From an uncultured bacterium (GTDB taxonomy: Bacteria > Elusimicrobiota > Elusimicrobia > Elusimicrobiales > Elusimicrobiaceae), in the NCBI GenBank assembly GCA_949297775.1, contig CASFTM010000011.1:27521-74874 (forward strand): DNA of 47,354 nt, written 5' to 3'. The translations under genes were made by a program, and so were the position numbers. The notes beneath the pieces were generated by a model that saw only the letters and a list, made by a program, of their open reading frames with translations, had not been told where the DNA came from and ran no database searches. This document shows positions 1-7,778 of the stretch, one piece after another (the first letter of the stretch is position 1; the number at the start of each line of letters is the position of its first letter).

Positions 1-646
1 ACATCACCGGCGCGGGGATTTCGTCCGGCACCGGCAGGGAGAACGTTTCAAACAAGCTCGTCACGCGGTGTTTTACCTTTACACCGTAATCGTAATACAC
101 GGGCACCGCCAAAAAACCTTCGGGGATGTTTTTAAAAGCGTCCGAATAATCGTAGTTCTTCCAAATCAGCGGGTGGCGGACTCCGTTAAAATAAAACACT
201 TTTTCAAAGTGCGGGTTTTCGGCAAGCAGTTTGCCCACCAAGGGCGAGTTGTTGCGGTCAAACTGCGCGCCGACATAGGCGTAAAACGGCAAATCCTTAT
301 ACTTCTGTTTAAGTGCGGCTAACATCGGGGTAGTGTACAGGTAATCGCCAATCCCCATAAAAAAAATAAGCGCCACACCCTTTACCTGCGGGTTAACCTG
401 CAAGGCTTTTTCCAAATCGTAATACACGTGCTCGTGGCGGTAGAGCGGGCGGCAGATGCGGTGCCAGGTTTTATCCAGCGGCAAGGTTTCGCGCACGGGT
501 TCGCCCGGTTGGTGTTTTTTATCAAAGCGGTACCAAACGGGGGTGTGGGTATGGATAAAAAAGAAAATTTTATGCCACAGCCAGCGCAGCGTTTCGTAGG
601 CAACGCAGAGCGGGCGGGAAGAATAGATAACGTGGTTTAACTGCAT
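1..646 (-). CDS. GT9-like glycosyltransferase, partial (C-terminus outside window)
   Basis: The frame opens at ATG 646 and stays open for 215 codons to the left edge, so only the N-terminal part is present. Residues 98-116 read GIGDYLYTTPMLAALKQKY, which matches the N-terminal nucleotide-sugar fold motif of glycosyltransferase family 9 (heptosyltransferase-like, GxGDxLxTTPxxxxLK). A later stretch, NPHFEKVFYF, fits the next strand. About 90 residues precede the motif, longer than typical GT9 enzymes. It probably transfers a sugar in surface polysaccharide synthesis at the inner membrane face; the substrate cannot be told. No Shine-Dalgarno is present: a TATAAT box lies six bases before the ATG, which suggests a leaderless mRNA. 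Confidence 0.65.
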   Translation of the reverse strand, partial: MQLNHVIYSSRPLCVAYETLRWLWHKIFFFIHTHTPVWYRFDKKHQPGEPVRETLPLDKTWHRICRPLYRHEHVYYDLEKALQVNPQVKGVALIFFMGIGDYLYTTPMLAALKQKYKDLPFYAYVGAQFDRNNSPLVGKLLAENPHFEKVFYFNGVRHPLIWKNYDYSDAFKNIPEGFLAVPVYYDYGVKVKHRVTSLFETFSLPVPDEIPAPVM

Positions 647-652
647 AGATAG

Positions 653-658
653 ATTATA
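653..658 (-). promoter_or_regulatory. -10 box of the leaderless glycosyltransferase gene
   Basis: On the minus strand TATAAT occupies 658-653 and is followed by six bases and then the ATG at 646. A start site 7 bases after the box would be the A of the ATG. No good -35 hexamer is visible, so only the -10 element is called. Confidence 0.45.
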
Positions 659-701
659 TAAATTCGCGCGGGGCAAAGCTATTTGCGCCCTTTTTTCCCA
701 T

Positions 702-726
702 AAAAAAGGCCGCCCGCCGGCGGCCC
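702..726 (-). terminator. Rho-independent terminator of the first prepilin gene
   Basis: Seven-base-pair GC stem (GGCCGCC/GGCGGCC) with a four-base loop. On the minus strand it is followed by six T (707-702). It lies 18 bases after the stop codon of the prepilin gene. Confidence 0.85.
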
Positions 727-743
727 AAAACATACAAGCGGTC

Positions 744-1202
744 TTATTTATAGTAACCGCCGGAAATCGGGGTGGCCCCGATATTCTTGAAAAATTCATC
801 GCACGAGCCGTTTACACAGTTCCAATACATGGTTCCGTTAGAAATACCGGAAGGGGCGCTGGAAGAATCTTTAACTAAAATGCGCGTAGCCGTAAAAGCG
901 GTACCGGATGTAGAAGTGACAGATATACCGCAGTTGCGGGATCCGAGCGTCACTAGTCCGTACTGCCAATCGTCCGACTCCGTATCCACTTTTACATCCA
1001 AATCCGAAAGAGAAGAGGGACATCTGCGGAAGGTGGTTACATACAGGGCAATGCCGTCCATCAAACTTTTAGAAACCACCATCGCTTCCGCCGCGCGGGC
1101 TCTTGCTACGGATTTTTCGTACTGGGGCAGCGCCACCGCCGACAAAATGCCAATAATTAATACCACTACCATAAGTTCAATAAGTGTAAAACCCTTCTTC
1201 AT
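744..1202 (-). CDS. type IV pilin-like protein (prepilin leader)
   Basis: A 152-residue protein starting [19 protein letters not shown]. The short basic leader, a Gly before Phe (prepilin peptidase cut site), Glu at mature position 5 and the long hydrophobic helix are the marks of type IV pilins or type II secretion pseudopilins. The globular part has four Cys, which could form disulfides after export. It is the first of three such genes in 7.5 kb, all on the minus strand and each with its own promoter, so they are separate transcription units rather than a pilus operon. Minor pilin versus major pilin cannot be decided. Start supported by AAAGGAG upstream of ATG 1202. Confidence 0.9.
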   Translation of the reverse strand: MKKGFTLIELMVVVLIIGILSAVALPQYEKSVARARAAEAMVVSKSLMDGIALYVTTFRRCPSSLSDLDVKVDTESDDWQYGLVTLGSRNCGISVTSTSGTAFTATRILVKDSSSAPSGISNGTMYWNCVNGSCDEFFKNIGATPISGGYYK

Positions 1203-1235
1203 ATTGTTTCTCCTTTCGCATACAGGCTACTACAT

Positions 1236-1263
1236 AGTATAACAAAAAAATCTGCTAAAACAA
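1236..1263 (-). promoter_or_regulatory. promoter of the 744-1202 prepilin gene
   Basis: Minus-strand TTGTTT (1263-1258), 16-bp spacer, TATACT (1241-1236), ending 33 bases before the ATG. Its -35 abuts the terminator hairpin of the upstream gene. Confidence 0.6.
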
Positions 1264-1290
1264 CCACCCGCCGGGGTTCGGCGGGTGGTT
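1262..1290 (-). terminator. hairpin after the DUF362 gene
   Basis: AACCACCCGCC pairs with GGCGGGTGGTT, an 11-bp stem just downstream of the DUF362 stop codon (1313). The following minus-strand sequence is T-rich but interrupted (GTTTTAGCAGATTTTTTT), so termination may be incomplete. Confidence 0.6.
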
Positions 1291-1312
1291 GCATGTAAAA
1301 GGGAAACTCTCG

Positions 1313-2275
1313 TTAATCCAGGTTGACCAATTCGTATTCGTCGTTCCCCATCCCCATTTCTTTCATATACGAAAGCTGCCTAAGCCCTTTGCGCGATTCA
1401 ATGCGTTCCTTTAAATCGTGCGCTTCTTCATCCGGCAGGGCGTACACCATATCAATAGACGCCTGGTCCACCGCCAAAATATCAGTGGAAGCCAAAATGC
1501 CCACGTTGCGCGTTTTGGGTTCGGCGGCCGAGGTGCCGGCGCAGTCGCAATCCACGGACATATTGCGAAGTACGTTAATATAGACGATATTTTTGCCAAA
1601 ATGGTCGGTTACGGCTTTGCCGCCTTCCACCATTTGTTCCATAAACTGTTCTTTGCTGGAGCGCCAAAGGTCATTGCCCTGGCTGCCGTGCTGCATAGCT
1701 TTGCCCACTTTGGCGTCGGCACAGCCGATGGCAATGTTTTTAAGCGAACCGCCAAAGCCGCCCATCGTGTGGCCTTTAAAGTGGGTCAGCACGACCATAG
1801 AGTCGTAGTTGAGCAAATTCTTGCCTACGGACATTTCTTTAAAGTGCTTGCCGCCTTTAATGGGCAGCATCACGGCGCCGTCCTCATCCATAATGTCCAC
1901 TTCGCAGAAATCCCAGCCGTTGGTTTTAAGGGTTTGGCGGTGCAGTTCGGTGGTATGGCGTCCGCCTTCGTAGAGCGTGTTGGTTTCCACAATGTTGCTG
2001 TTGGGGATATGCTGCTGAAGCGCTTTTACCATATCGCGCGGGATGATGTTGGGGCCGTGCGGCTCGCCGGTGTGCACCTTGATAGCCACTTTGCCCTGAA
2101 CGTTTTGGGAAATTTTATCGTAAATTTTCACTAACCCTTCGGGGCTGATGTCCGAAGTGAAATACACCACGGATTTAGCCGGTTGTTGCGCTTGGGCGGC
2201 TTGCTCTTTGTGGGCGGAACACGCCGCTACGCAAAGGCCCAGGCAAGCCAATAGTGCCAGTTTTGCTTGTTTCAT
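1313..2275 (-). CDS. DUF362-domain lipoprotein
   Basis: A 320-residue protein. The first 20 residues are a lipoprotein signal peptide with lipobox CVAAC, so the mature protein should be lipid-anchored at a membrane. The rest, from KSVVYFTSDISPEGLVKIYD onward, matches the DUF362 family (motifs VAIKVHTGEPHGPN, GGRHTTELHRQTLK, DIMDEDGAV, THFKGHTMGGFGG). Such proteins often occur with ferredoxin-linked redox proteins, but no reaction is established. The two Cys in VDCDCAG and the Cys in IGCADAK could bind a metal or cluster. ATG 2275 was chosen over in-frame codons further upstream because it has AAGGAG and starts the signal peptide. Confidence 0.85.
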   Translation of the reverse strand: MKQAKLALLACLGLCVAACSAHKEQAAQAQQPAKSVVYFTSDISPEGLVKIYDKISQNVQGKVAIKVHTGEPHGPNIIPRDMVKALQQHIPNSNIVETNTLYEGGRHTTELHRQTLKTNGWDFCEVDIMDEDGAVMLPIKGGKHFKEMSVGKNLLNYDSMVVLTHFKGHTMGGFGGSLKNIAIGCADAKVGKAMQHGSQGNDLWRSSKEQFMEQMVEGGKAVTDHFGKNIVYINVLRNMSVDCDCAGTSAAEPKTRNVGILASTDILAVDQASIDMVYALPDEEAHDLKERIESRKGLRQLSYMKEMGMGNDEYELVNLD

Positions 2276-2304
2276 CGTTTGCTCCTTGTTTGAGATATAT
2301 AAGT

Positions 2305-2335
2305 ATTGTACCAACTGGAGCGAACTCCAAGTCAA
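2305..2335 (-). promoter_or_regulatory. possible promoter of the DUF362 gene
   Basis: Minus-strand TTGACT (2335-2330) and TACAAT (2310-2305) lie 30 bases upstream of the ATG, but the 19-bp spacer is long. The spacer holds a small inverted repeat (TTGGAG/CTCCAG) that could bind a regulator. Confidence 0.4.
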
Positions 2336-2395
2336 GCGGTTTCTGCGCCCGCGGCAAACGCACGGCTTTTCCCCAGCGCGGCTGGATTTCCCCCA

Positions 2396-2423
2396 CAAAA
2401 AAGCCCTGGGTAGTCCCGGGGCT
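2396..2423 (-). terminator. terminator of the second prepilin gene
   Basis: Nine-base-pair stem (AGCCCCGGG/CCCAGGGCT on the minus strand, one G-T pair) with a four-base loop, followed by five to six T. It lies 24 bases after the stop of the 2448-2969 gene. Confidence 0.8.
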
Positions 2424-2447
2424 GATTGTGGAAACAAAATAAGAGAA

Positions 2448-2969
2448 TTATCCCCACCAGTCTGCACAGGAAGCTTCGGTATACCCCAACGACCGAAGAG
2501 AAGAAAAAACATCTCCTCCAGTCCATTGACATATTTGATAAGTTTTTGCCCAGGTGCCATCCAAGTTATACATACTTGTCAGCCCATATTCCAGATTGTC
2601 GCTCCCAACACCGTTATGATCCTCCGTAACACGCGCCGCCCCTACCGCGCAATAAGTACGCTGGTGACACACCGCCAAATAGCACCAATCTTTAGAACAA
2701 TACCCGCTCACACCTCCCATTAGTTGCCGCGGGGTTAAATTTTCCAAATCAATGTCAGCATCCTCTAATATATCTATATTCTTAGAATCAATTCCATTTG
2801 CCAGCACATGCAAACTCACCACCTGTTCCAGAGAGCGTATCATTGTCAATGCTTCGCTCATCCGGCTTTTTTCCACGGCTTTGGTGTATTGCGGCAACGC
2901 CACTGCCGCCAAGATACCAATGATTAGTACCACCACCAACAGTTCTATCAACGTAAAACCTTTTTTCAT
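2448..2969 (-). CDS. type IV pilin-like protein (prepilin leader)
   Basis: A 173-residue protein starting [20 protein letters not shown] with the prepilin peptidase site G|F and Glu5. The C-terminal domain has at least six Cys (for example in GYCSKDWCYLAVCHQRTYC), suggesting a disulfide-stabilised head. The start at ATG 2969 has GGAGG eight bases upstream; an in-frame ATG 14 codons earlier would spoil the leader. It has its own promoter and terminator. The leader and helix match the other two prepilin genes here while the heads differ, as expected for minor pilins or pseudopilins. Confidence 0.9.
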   Translation of the reverse strand: MKKGFTLIELLVVVLIIGILAAVALPQYTKAVEKSRMSEALTMIRSLEQVVSLHVLANGIDSKNIDILEDADIDLENLTPRQLMGGVSGYCSKDWCYLAVCHQRTYCAVGAARVTEDHNGVGSDNLEYGLTSMYNLDGTWAKTYQICQWTGGDVFSSLRSLGYTEASCADWWG

Positions 2970-3042
2970 GTAAACCTCCACGGCGGGCCGATTTAAGCGC
3001 GTAAAACACACAAGGCAAAGCCCAGCCTATCCGTCCGGGTTC

Positions 3043-3070
3043 AGTGTATCAAAAAAAAAAAACGAGTCAA
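3043..3070 (-). promoter_or_regulatory. promoter of the 2448-2969 prepilin gene
   Basis: Minus-strand TTGACT (3070-3065), 16-bp spacer that is mostly a T-run, TACACT (3048-3043). The homopolymer spacer could vary in length by slippage. Confidence 0.6.
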
Positions 3071-3126
3071 GCGTTTTTGGCACACAACAGAAAAAGCAAT
3101 TTAAACTAAAAATTTTCAGCAAAATT

Positions 3127-3148
3127 TTATTTACCGACCGGTAAATAA
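3127..3148. promoter_or_regulatory. 22-bp palindromic operator upstream of nifJ
   Basis: An inverted repeat with arms TTATTTACCG and CGGTAAATAA and only two unpaired central bases. It ends five bases before the -35 box of the nifJ promoter, which suits an activator or a TetR-type repressor. The regulator is not in the window. Confidence 0.65.
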
Positions 3149-3152
3149 CGGT

Positions 3153-3181
3153 TTGCCAAATACAGACCAAAGTTATACAAT
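3153..3181 (+). promoter_or_regulatory. nifJ promoter
   Basis: TTGCCA (3153-3158), 17-bp spacer, TACAAT (3176-3181). The untranslated leader of about 85 bases holds two small hairpins (CCGGAG/CTCCGG near 3191 and GCGTG/CACGC near 3211), so post-transcriptional control is possible. Confidence 0.7.
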
Positions 3182-3271
3182 ATATACAGGCCGGAGTATC
3201 CCTCCGGGCTGGCGTGTTTTTACGCACGCGACAAGACCGTTTTAATTTACGCAAAAGGAGACTTCTCTATT

Positions 3272-6200
3272 ATGGCTAAACTAGTTGCTATGGACGGCAA
3301 CGGCGCAGTATCCCACGTCGCCCATGCTACCAACGAAGTAATCGCTATTTATCCGATTACCCCGTCCTCCACGATGGGCGAAATCTGTGACGCCAAAAGC
3401 GCCAAAGGCGAAACCAACATCTGGGGCAACGTCCCGTCCGTAAGCGAGCTGCAGTCCGAAGGCGGCGCTTCCGGCGCGGTGCACGGCTCCCTGACCGCCG
3501 GCGCCCTGACAACCACCTTTACCGCTTCGCAGGGGTTACTCTTGATGATCCCGAATATGTACAAAATCGCCGGTGAGCTGACGCCGACCGTGTTCCACGT
3601 GTCTGCGCGTGCTTTGGCCACCACGGCGTTGTCCATTTTCGGCGATCATTCGGACGTTATGTCCGTCCGCCAGACCGGCTGGGCTATGCTCTGCTCCGAC
3701 AACCCGCAGGAAGCTATGGATATGGCCCTTATCGCCCAAGCCGCTACCTTGCGCGCCCGCGTGCCGTTTGTGCACTTCTTTGACGGTTTCCGCACCAGCC
3801 ACGAGCTGAACATGGTGGAACCCTTGACCAAAGACCAAATGCACGAAATGATTGACGACAAACTCGTGGCCGAACACAAATCCCGCGGTTTAAACCCGGA
3901 ACACCCCACCGTGCGCGGCACCGCCGCCAACCCGGACGTGTACTTCCAATCCCGCGAAGCCGTCAACAAATTCTACAACGCCGTGCCCGGCATTGTGAAA
4001 GAAGAAATGGCCAAGTTTGAAAAAATCGCCGGCCGCCACTACGAACTCTTCCAATACGTGGGCGACGCCGATGCCGAACGCCTGGTCGTGATTATGGGTT
4101 CCGGCGCGGATGTGGCGCAAAACGCTGTGGAAGCTATGAAAGGCCAAAAAGTGGGCGTCTTGAAAGTAAAACTGTTCCGCCCCTTCTCTATTGAAGATTT
4201 TGTAAAAGTCATTCCGGCCACCGTCAAAAAAGTAGCGGTAATGGACCGCACCAAAGAACCCGGCGCCTTGGGCGAACCCTTGTTCCAAGACGTTTGCGCC
4301 GCGTTCCTGACCGACGAAGCCAAAGCCAAATTCCCCGCCACTCCGCTCATCATCGGCGGACGCTACGGGATTGGTTCTAAAGACTTTACGCCTTCCCACG
4401 TCAAAGCCGTCTTTGACAACCTGGCCGCCAACGAACCCAAAAAAGAGTTCACCGTCGGCATTAAAGACGATTTGACGAACCTCTCTCTGCCCGAAACCAA
4501 ACTGGAAAACAAAGCCGCGGCGGACATCTTTGCCGCGTTGTTCTACGGTTTGGGTTCCGACGGCACCGTAGGCGCCAACAAAAACACGATGAAAATCATC
4601 AGCGCCAACGGTTTCTTTGCCCAGGGGTACTTCGTCTACGATTCCAAAAAATCCGGTTCTATGACGACCTCCCACATCCGCTTCGGCAAAAACTATATCC
4701 GCGCCCCGTACCTCATCCAGTCTGCGGACTTTATCGGCGTGCATATGTTTGACTTCTTGGACAAATACGACGTTTTGGGCAAAGCCAAAGAAGGAGCCAC
4801 CGTGCTTATCAACTCGCCCTACAACGCCCAGGAAGTATGGAACCACCTGACCGCCGAAGTGCAGAAAATCATCATTGACCGCAAGCTCAAAGTGTACGTG
4901 ATTGACGCTTCCGAAATTGCGCTCAAAACCGGTATGGGCAGCCGCACCAACACCATTATGCAGACGGCCTTCTTCGGCATTGCGGGCGTCATCCCGACCG
5001 AAAAAGCCATCGCCGACATTAAAGAAGCCATCAAGAAAACCTATTCCAAAAAAGGCGAAGAAGTCGTGCAGAAAAACTACAAAGCCGTAGACGCCGCTCT
5101 GGCGGGCTTACAGGAAGTAAAATACCCGGCTGAAGTAACCTCCAAACTGCACACCAAAGCCCCGGTCCCGGCGGAAGCCCCGGCGTTTGTAAAAGACGTG
5201 TTGGGCGAAATGATTGCCGGCCGCGGCGACGATCTGCCGACCTCTGCCATGCCCGAAGGCGGCGTGTATCCTACCGGCACCACCCAGTACGAAAAACGCA
5301 ACATCGCCATTATGGTTCCGCAGTGGGATCCCAACACTTGTATCCAGTGCGGTTTCTGCTCTTTGGTCTGCCCGCATGCGGCAATCCGCATTAAAGCCTA
5401 CGACGGCGCGGAACTGCAGAACGCTCCGAAAACCTTTAAATCCGCCGACGGCAAAGCCGATTTGGCCGGTTTGAAATTCACCGTCCAGGTAGCGGTGGAA
5501 GACTGCACCGGCTGCGGCGCGTGTGTATTTAACTGCCCGGCTAAGAACAAAGAAAACCCGGAAAAGAAAGCCATCAATATGGTGCACCAGTTGGACGTTC
5601 GCGAAAACGAAATTGACAACTACGCCTTCTTCCTGGGCCTGAAACAAGCCGACGTAAAAACCAAAAAGGAATCCGTCAAAGGTTCCCAGATGAGAAAACC
5701 CTTGTTTGAATTCTCCGGTGCCTGCGCGGGCTGCGGCGAAACGCCTTACGTCAAACTCTTGACGCAGCTGTTCGGCGACCGCTTGGCTATCGCCAACGCT
5801 ACGGGCTGCTCGTCCATTTACGGCGGCAACCTGCCCACCACGCCTTACTGCAAACGCGACGACGGCAAAGGCCCGGCTTGGTCCAACTCCTTGTTTGAAG
5901 ACAACGCCGAATTCGGCTTGGGTATGCGCCTGGCGTTTGACCAGCTGAACCACGACGCCAAAGCCTTGCTGACCAGCGCCAAAGAAGGCGGCCTTAAAGA
6001 ACACGCCGCGTTGATTGACGCTATTTTGAACGCCGACCAATCCACCGACGCGGGCGTAGAAGCCCAGCGCAAGAATGTGGCCGACCTCAAAGCCATCCTG
6101 GAAAAAGGCGCCGAAAAAGGCTGCGAAGAATGCAAACGCCTGCTGAGCTTGGCTGATTACCTCGTCAAGAAATCCGTGTGGATCTTGGGCGGCGACGGCT

Positions 6201-6841
6201 GGGCCTACGACATCGGCTACGGCGGTTTGGACCACGTGCTCGCCAGCGGCAAGAACATCAAAATCTTGGTGCTGGATACGGAAGTGTACTCCAACACCGG
6301 CGGACAGATGTCCAAAGCCACCCCGCTGGGTGCCAAAGCCTTGTTCGCCGCGGGCGGCAAAACCATGCCGAAAAAAGACCTCGGTATGATTGCCATGACC
6401 TACGGCAACATCTATGTAGCGCAGGTAGCCATGGGCGCCAATATGAACCAGACCATCCAAGCCTTGGCGGAAGCCGACGCTTACGACGGCCCGGCGTTGG
6501 TAATTGCCTACTCGCACTGCATTGCGCATGGGATTGATATGTCCAAAGGTATGGGCGAAGCCAAACGCGCCGTACAAGCCGGCCGCTGGATCCTGTACCG
6601 TTTCAACCCCGAAGCCCGCTACGAAGGCAAGAACCCCTTGCATGTGGACAGCCCGTTAACGGAACCCACGCTCCCGTTGGCCGATTATATGAGCGGCGAA
6701 AACCGCTTTAAAGGCTTGATGAGAGACAACCCGGAACTCGCGAAAGAACTCATCAAACGCGCAGAATCCGAGTATGCCTGGAGACGCGACCTGTACAAAC
6801 AACTGGCCGCTATGCAGCCTGCCGAAAAGGTTGTAAAATAG
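3272..6841 (+). CDS. nifJ: pyruvate:ferredoxin (flavodoxin) oxidoreductase
   Basis: An 1189-residue homodimer-type PFOR, full length for the family. It oxidises pyruvate with CoA to acetyl-CoA and CO2 and passes electrons to ferredoxin in the cytoplasm, the central step of anaerobic pyruvate use. Seen in order: the N-terminal domain with YPITPSSTMGE; the gamma and CoA-binding regions; two [4Fe-4S] ferredoxin motifs (CIQCGFCSLVCP near residue 690 and CTGCGACVFNCP near 745); the CAGCGE cysteines near 818 for the proximal cluster; and the thiamine diphosphate domain with GDGWAYDIGYGG near 974 and NTGGQMS. AAAGGAG supports the start. It is a single-gene unit with its own promoter, operator and terminator. 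Confidence 0.97.
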   Translation: MAKLVAMDGNGAVSHVAHATNEVIAIYPITPSSTMGEICDAKSAKGETNIWGNVPSVSELQSEGGASGAVHGSLTAGALTTTFTASQGLLLMIPNMYKIAGELTPTVFHVSARALATTALSIFGDHSDVMSVRQTGWAMLCSDNPQEAMDMALIAQAATLRARVPFVHFFDGFRTSHELNMVEPLTKDQMHEMIDDKLVAEHKSRGLNPEHPTVRGTAANPDVYFQSREAVNKFYNAVPGIVKEEMAKFEKIAGRHYELFQYVGDADAERLVVIMGSGADVAQNAVEAMKGQKVGVLKVKLFRPFSIEDFVKVIPATVKKVAVMDRTKEPGALGEPLFQDVCAAFLTDEAKAKFPATPLIIGGRYGIGSKDFTPSHVKAVFDNLAANEPKKEFTVGIKDDLTNLSLPETKLENKAAADIFAALFYGLGSDGTVGANKNTMKIISANGFFAQGYFVYDSKKSGSMTTSHIRFGKNYIRAPYLIQSADFIGVHMFDFLDKYDVLGKAKEGATVLINSPYNAQEVWNHLTAEVQKIIIDRKLKVYVIDASEIALKTGMGSRTNTIMQTAFFGIAGVIPTEKAIADIKEAIKKTYSKKGEEVVQKNYKAVDAALAGLQEVKYPAEVTSKLHTKAPVPAEAPAFVKDVLGEMIAGRGDDLPTSAMPEGGVYPTGTTQYEKRNIAIMVPQWDPNTCIQCGFCSLVCPHAAIRIKAYDGAELQNAPKTFKSADGKADLAGLKFTVQVAVEDCTGCGACVFNCPAKNKENPEKKAINMVHQLDVRENEIDNYAFFLGLKQADVKTKKESVKGSQMRKPLFEFSGACAGCGETPYVKLLTQLFGDRLAIANATGCSSIYGGNLPTTPYCKRDDGKGPAWSNSLFEDNAEFGLGMRLAFDQLNHDAKALLTSAKEGGLKEHAALIDAILNADQSTDAGVEAQRKNVADLKAILEKGAEKGCEECKRLLSLADYLVKKSVWILGGDGWAYDIGYGGLDHVLASGKNIKILVLDTEVYSNTGGQMSKATPLGAKALFAAGGKTMPKKDLGMIAMTYGNIYVAQVAMGANMNQTIQALAEADAYDGPALVIAYSHCIAHGIDMSKGMGEAKRAVQAGRWILYRFNPEARYEGKNPLHVDSPLTEPTLPLADYMSGENRFKGLMRDNPELAKELIKRAESEYAWRRDLYKQLAAMQPAEKVVK

Positions 6842-6856
6842 TTTGAAACAAAAAAC

Positions 6857-6892
6857 AAAATCCCCGGTCTATAAAGGCCGGGGATTTTTATT
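6857..6892 (+). terminator. nifJ terminator
   Basis: Stem ATCCCCGGTC/GCCGGGGAT with a short A/T loop, followed by TTTTTATTT. The convergent prepilin gene ends 22 bases further, and the A-run on the other side means it may work in both directions. Confidence 0.85.
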
Positions 6893-6913
6893 TACAAAAG
6901 TCTACTGCCTACT

Positions 6914-7462
6914 TTATTTTTTGTAGTTGGAATAGGAAACATTATTCCCACCAACCATATTATTCTGAAAGGTATATCCCAAATTTTTACATAGGGAATT
7001 CTGCAACGGGGAATCGGTTATAGCTCGGCAGGTGTAAGTCCCATCGGGACGGTAGGCCAGCGCAAAACCGGATAAATTATGCATATGAGAGGCACTTTCC
7101 CCCGGGAAAACTTCTATATACCGGCCTGTAGATTCCGGATAAATAATATCCAAATGCCAGTTGTTGCAAAGATAAGCGGGGTTTTCCCTCTCTTCATCCA
7201 TCTTACACGGCAGAGAAATATCCAAATCCGATAATTTGGAAGCCATTTCCCCATTCGCCATTCGGTACACCTGCTGGGCCTTGACGATAGCGTCCAACAT
7301 GGTTTGCGCTTCGGCTACCCGGCTTTTAGCCACCGCCATTTGGTACTGCGGCAAGGCCACAGCCGCCAGAATACCAATGATTAAAACAACCACTAACAGC
7401 TCTATTAGCGTAAATCCCGCGTTTTTCCCCGCCGGGAGCGATTTTTGATAAATTTTGTTCAT
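6914..7462 (-). CDS. type IV pilin-like protein with longer leader
   Basis: A 182-residue protein. A leader of about 15 residues (MNKIYQKSLPAGKNAG) precedes [16 protein letters not shown], longer than in the two neighbouring prepilins but still ending in the G|F cut site with Glu5. The head has Cys pairs (CKMDEERENPAYLC, CRAI, LCKN). No Shine-Dalgarno is visible. Instead a -35/-10 pair ends six bases before ATG 7462, implying a leaderless message. A TTG codon two codons upstream could also start the frame. Confidence 0.88.
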   Translation of the reverse strand: MNKIYQKSLPAGKNAGFTLIELLVVVLIIGILAAVALPQYQMAVAKSRVAEAQTMLDAIVKAQQVYRMANGEMASKLSDLDISLPCKMDEERENPAYLCNNWHLDIIYPESTGRYIEVFPGESASHMHNLSGFALAYRPDGTYTCRAITDSPLQNSLCKNLGYTFQNNMVGGNNVSYSNYKK

Positions 7463-7468
7463 AGCCAA

Positions 7469-7497
7469 AATTTATCAAAAAAAAAAAAACAAATCAA
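7469..7497 (-). promoter_or_regulatory. leaderless promoter of the 6914-7462 prepilin gene
   Basis: Minus-strand TTGATT (7497-7492), a 17-bp spacer with a 13-base T-run, and TAAATT (7474-7469), followed by six bases and the ATG at 7462. Slippage in the homopolymer could change spacing and so expression. Confidence 0.5.
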
Positions 7498-7743
7498 CCC
7501 CCTTGCCGGGGGCAGGCACTCTATGCCCGTTAACACGATTAGTTTAGGCCACACTGTTTCCGCACTGTCGTGCTCTTGAGTAACGGCCCAGTGCCTGGGC
7601 TCCCAACGCCACACCCGCTGACACGGTTGGCGGCCCCTCTTGCCGGGGATAGGGCCAAAGCTTGGCCTCCCGGCTCGTTATCCGTTAGCACGACGGGGAA
7701 GGCACGCTGTACCGGCCTGACCACCCCTTGCGTAACAGTCCTT
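7498..7743. other. GC-rich intergenic region with many hairpins, no gene recognised
   Basis: About 245 bases between a prepilin gene and the ankyrin gene. It contains perfect small hairpins (GCCCAG/CTGGGC, GGCCAA/TTGGCC, GGGCA/TGCCC), a distant inverted pair (GTCGTGCT near 7567 and AGCACGAC near 7687) and near-direct repeats (CTTGCCGGGG twice, GTTARCACGA twice). The open minus-strand frame across it has no recognisable protein pattern. It could be a structured RNA or a small repeat element. Confidence 0.35.
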
Positions 7744-7772
7744 CCGACAGAACCATGCATTTTTGCTACAAT
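7744..7772 (+). promoter_or_regulatory. leaderless promoter of the ankyrin-repeat gene
   Basis: CCGACA (7744-7749), 17-bp spacer, TACAAT (7767-7772), then exactly six bases to ATG 7779. The predicted start site is the A of the ATG, and no Shine-Dalgarno is present. Confidence 0.5.
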
Positions 7773-7778
7773 AAAACC

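Noticed and set aside
2276-2560. N-terminal extension of the DUF362 protein to 415 residues
   Set aside because: It would precede a perfect lipoprotein signal peptide that has its own ribosome site and would cross the neighbour's terminator.
3890-6643. Two long antisense frames (318 and 511 codons) within nifJ
   Set aside because: They mirror the biased codon use of nifJ; the translations are Phe/Gly/His-rich repeats without domains.
7683-7735. Integron attC-like site (GTTAGC and GTAAC motifs)
   Set aside because: Core motifs are not arranged as a full attC palindrome and no integron integrase or cassette pattern is present.
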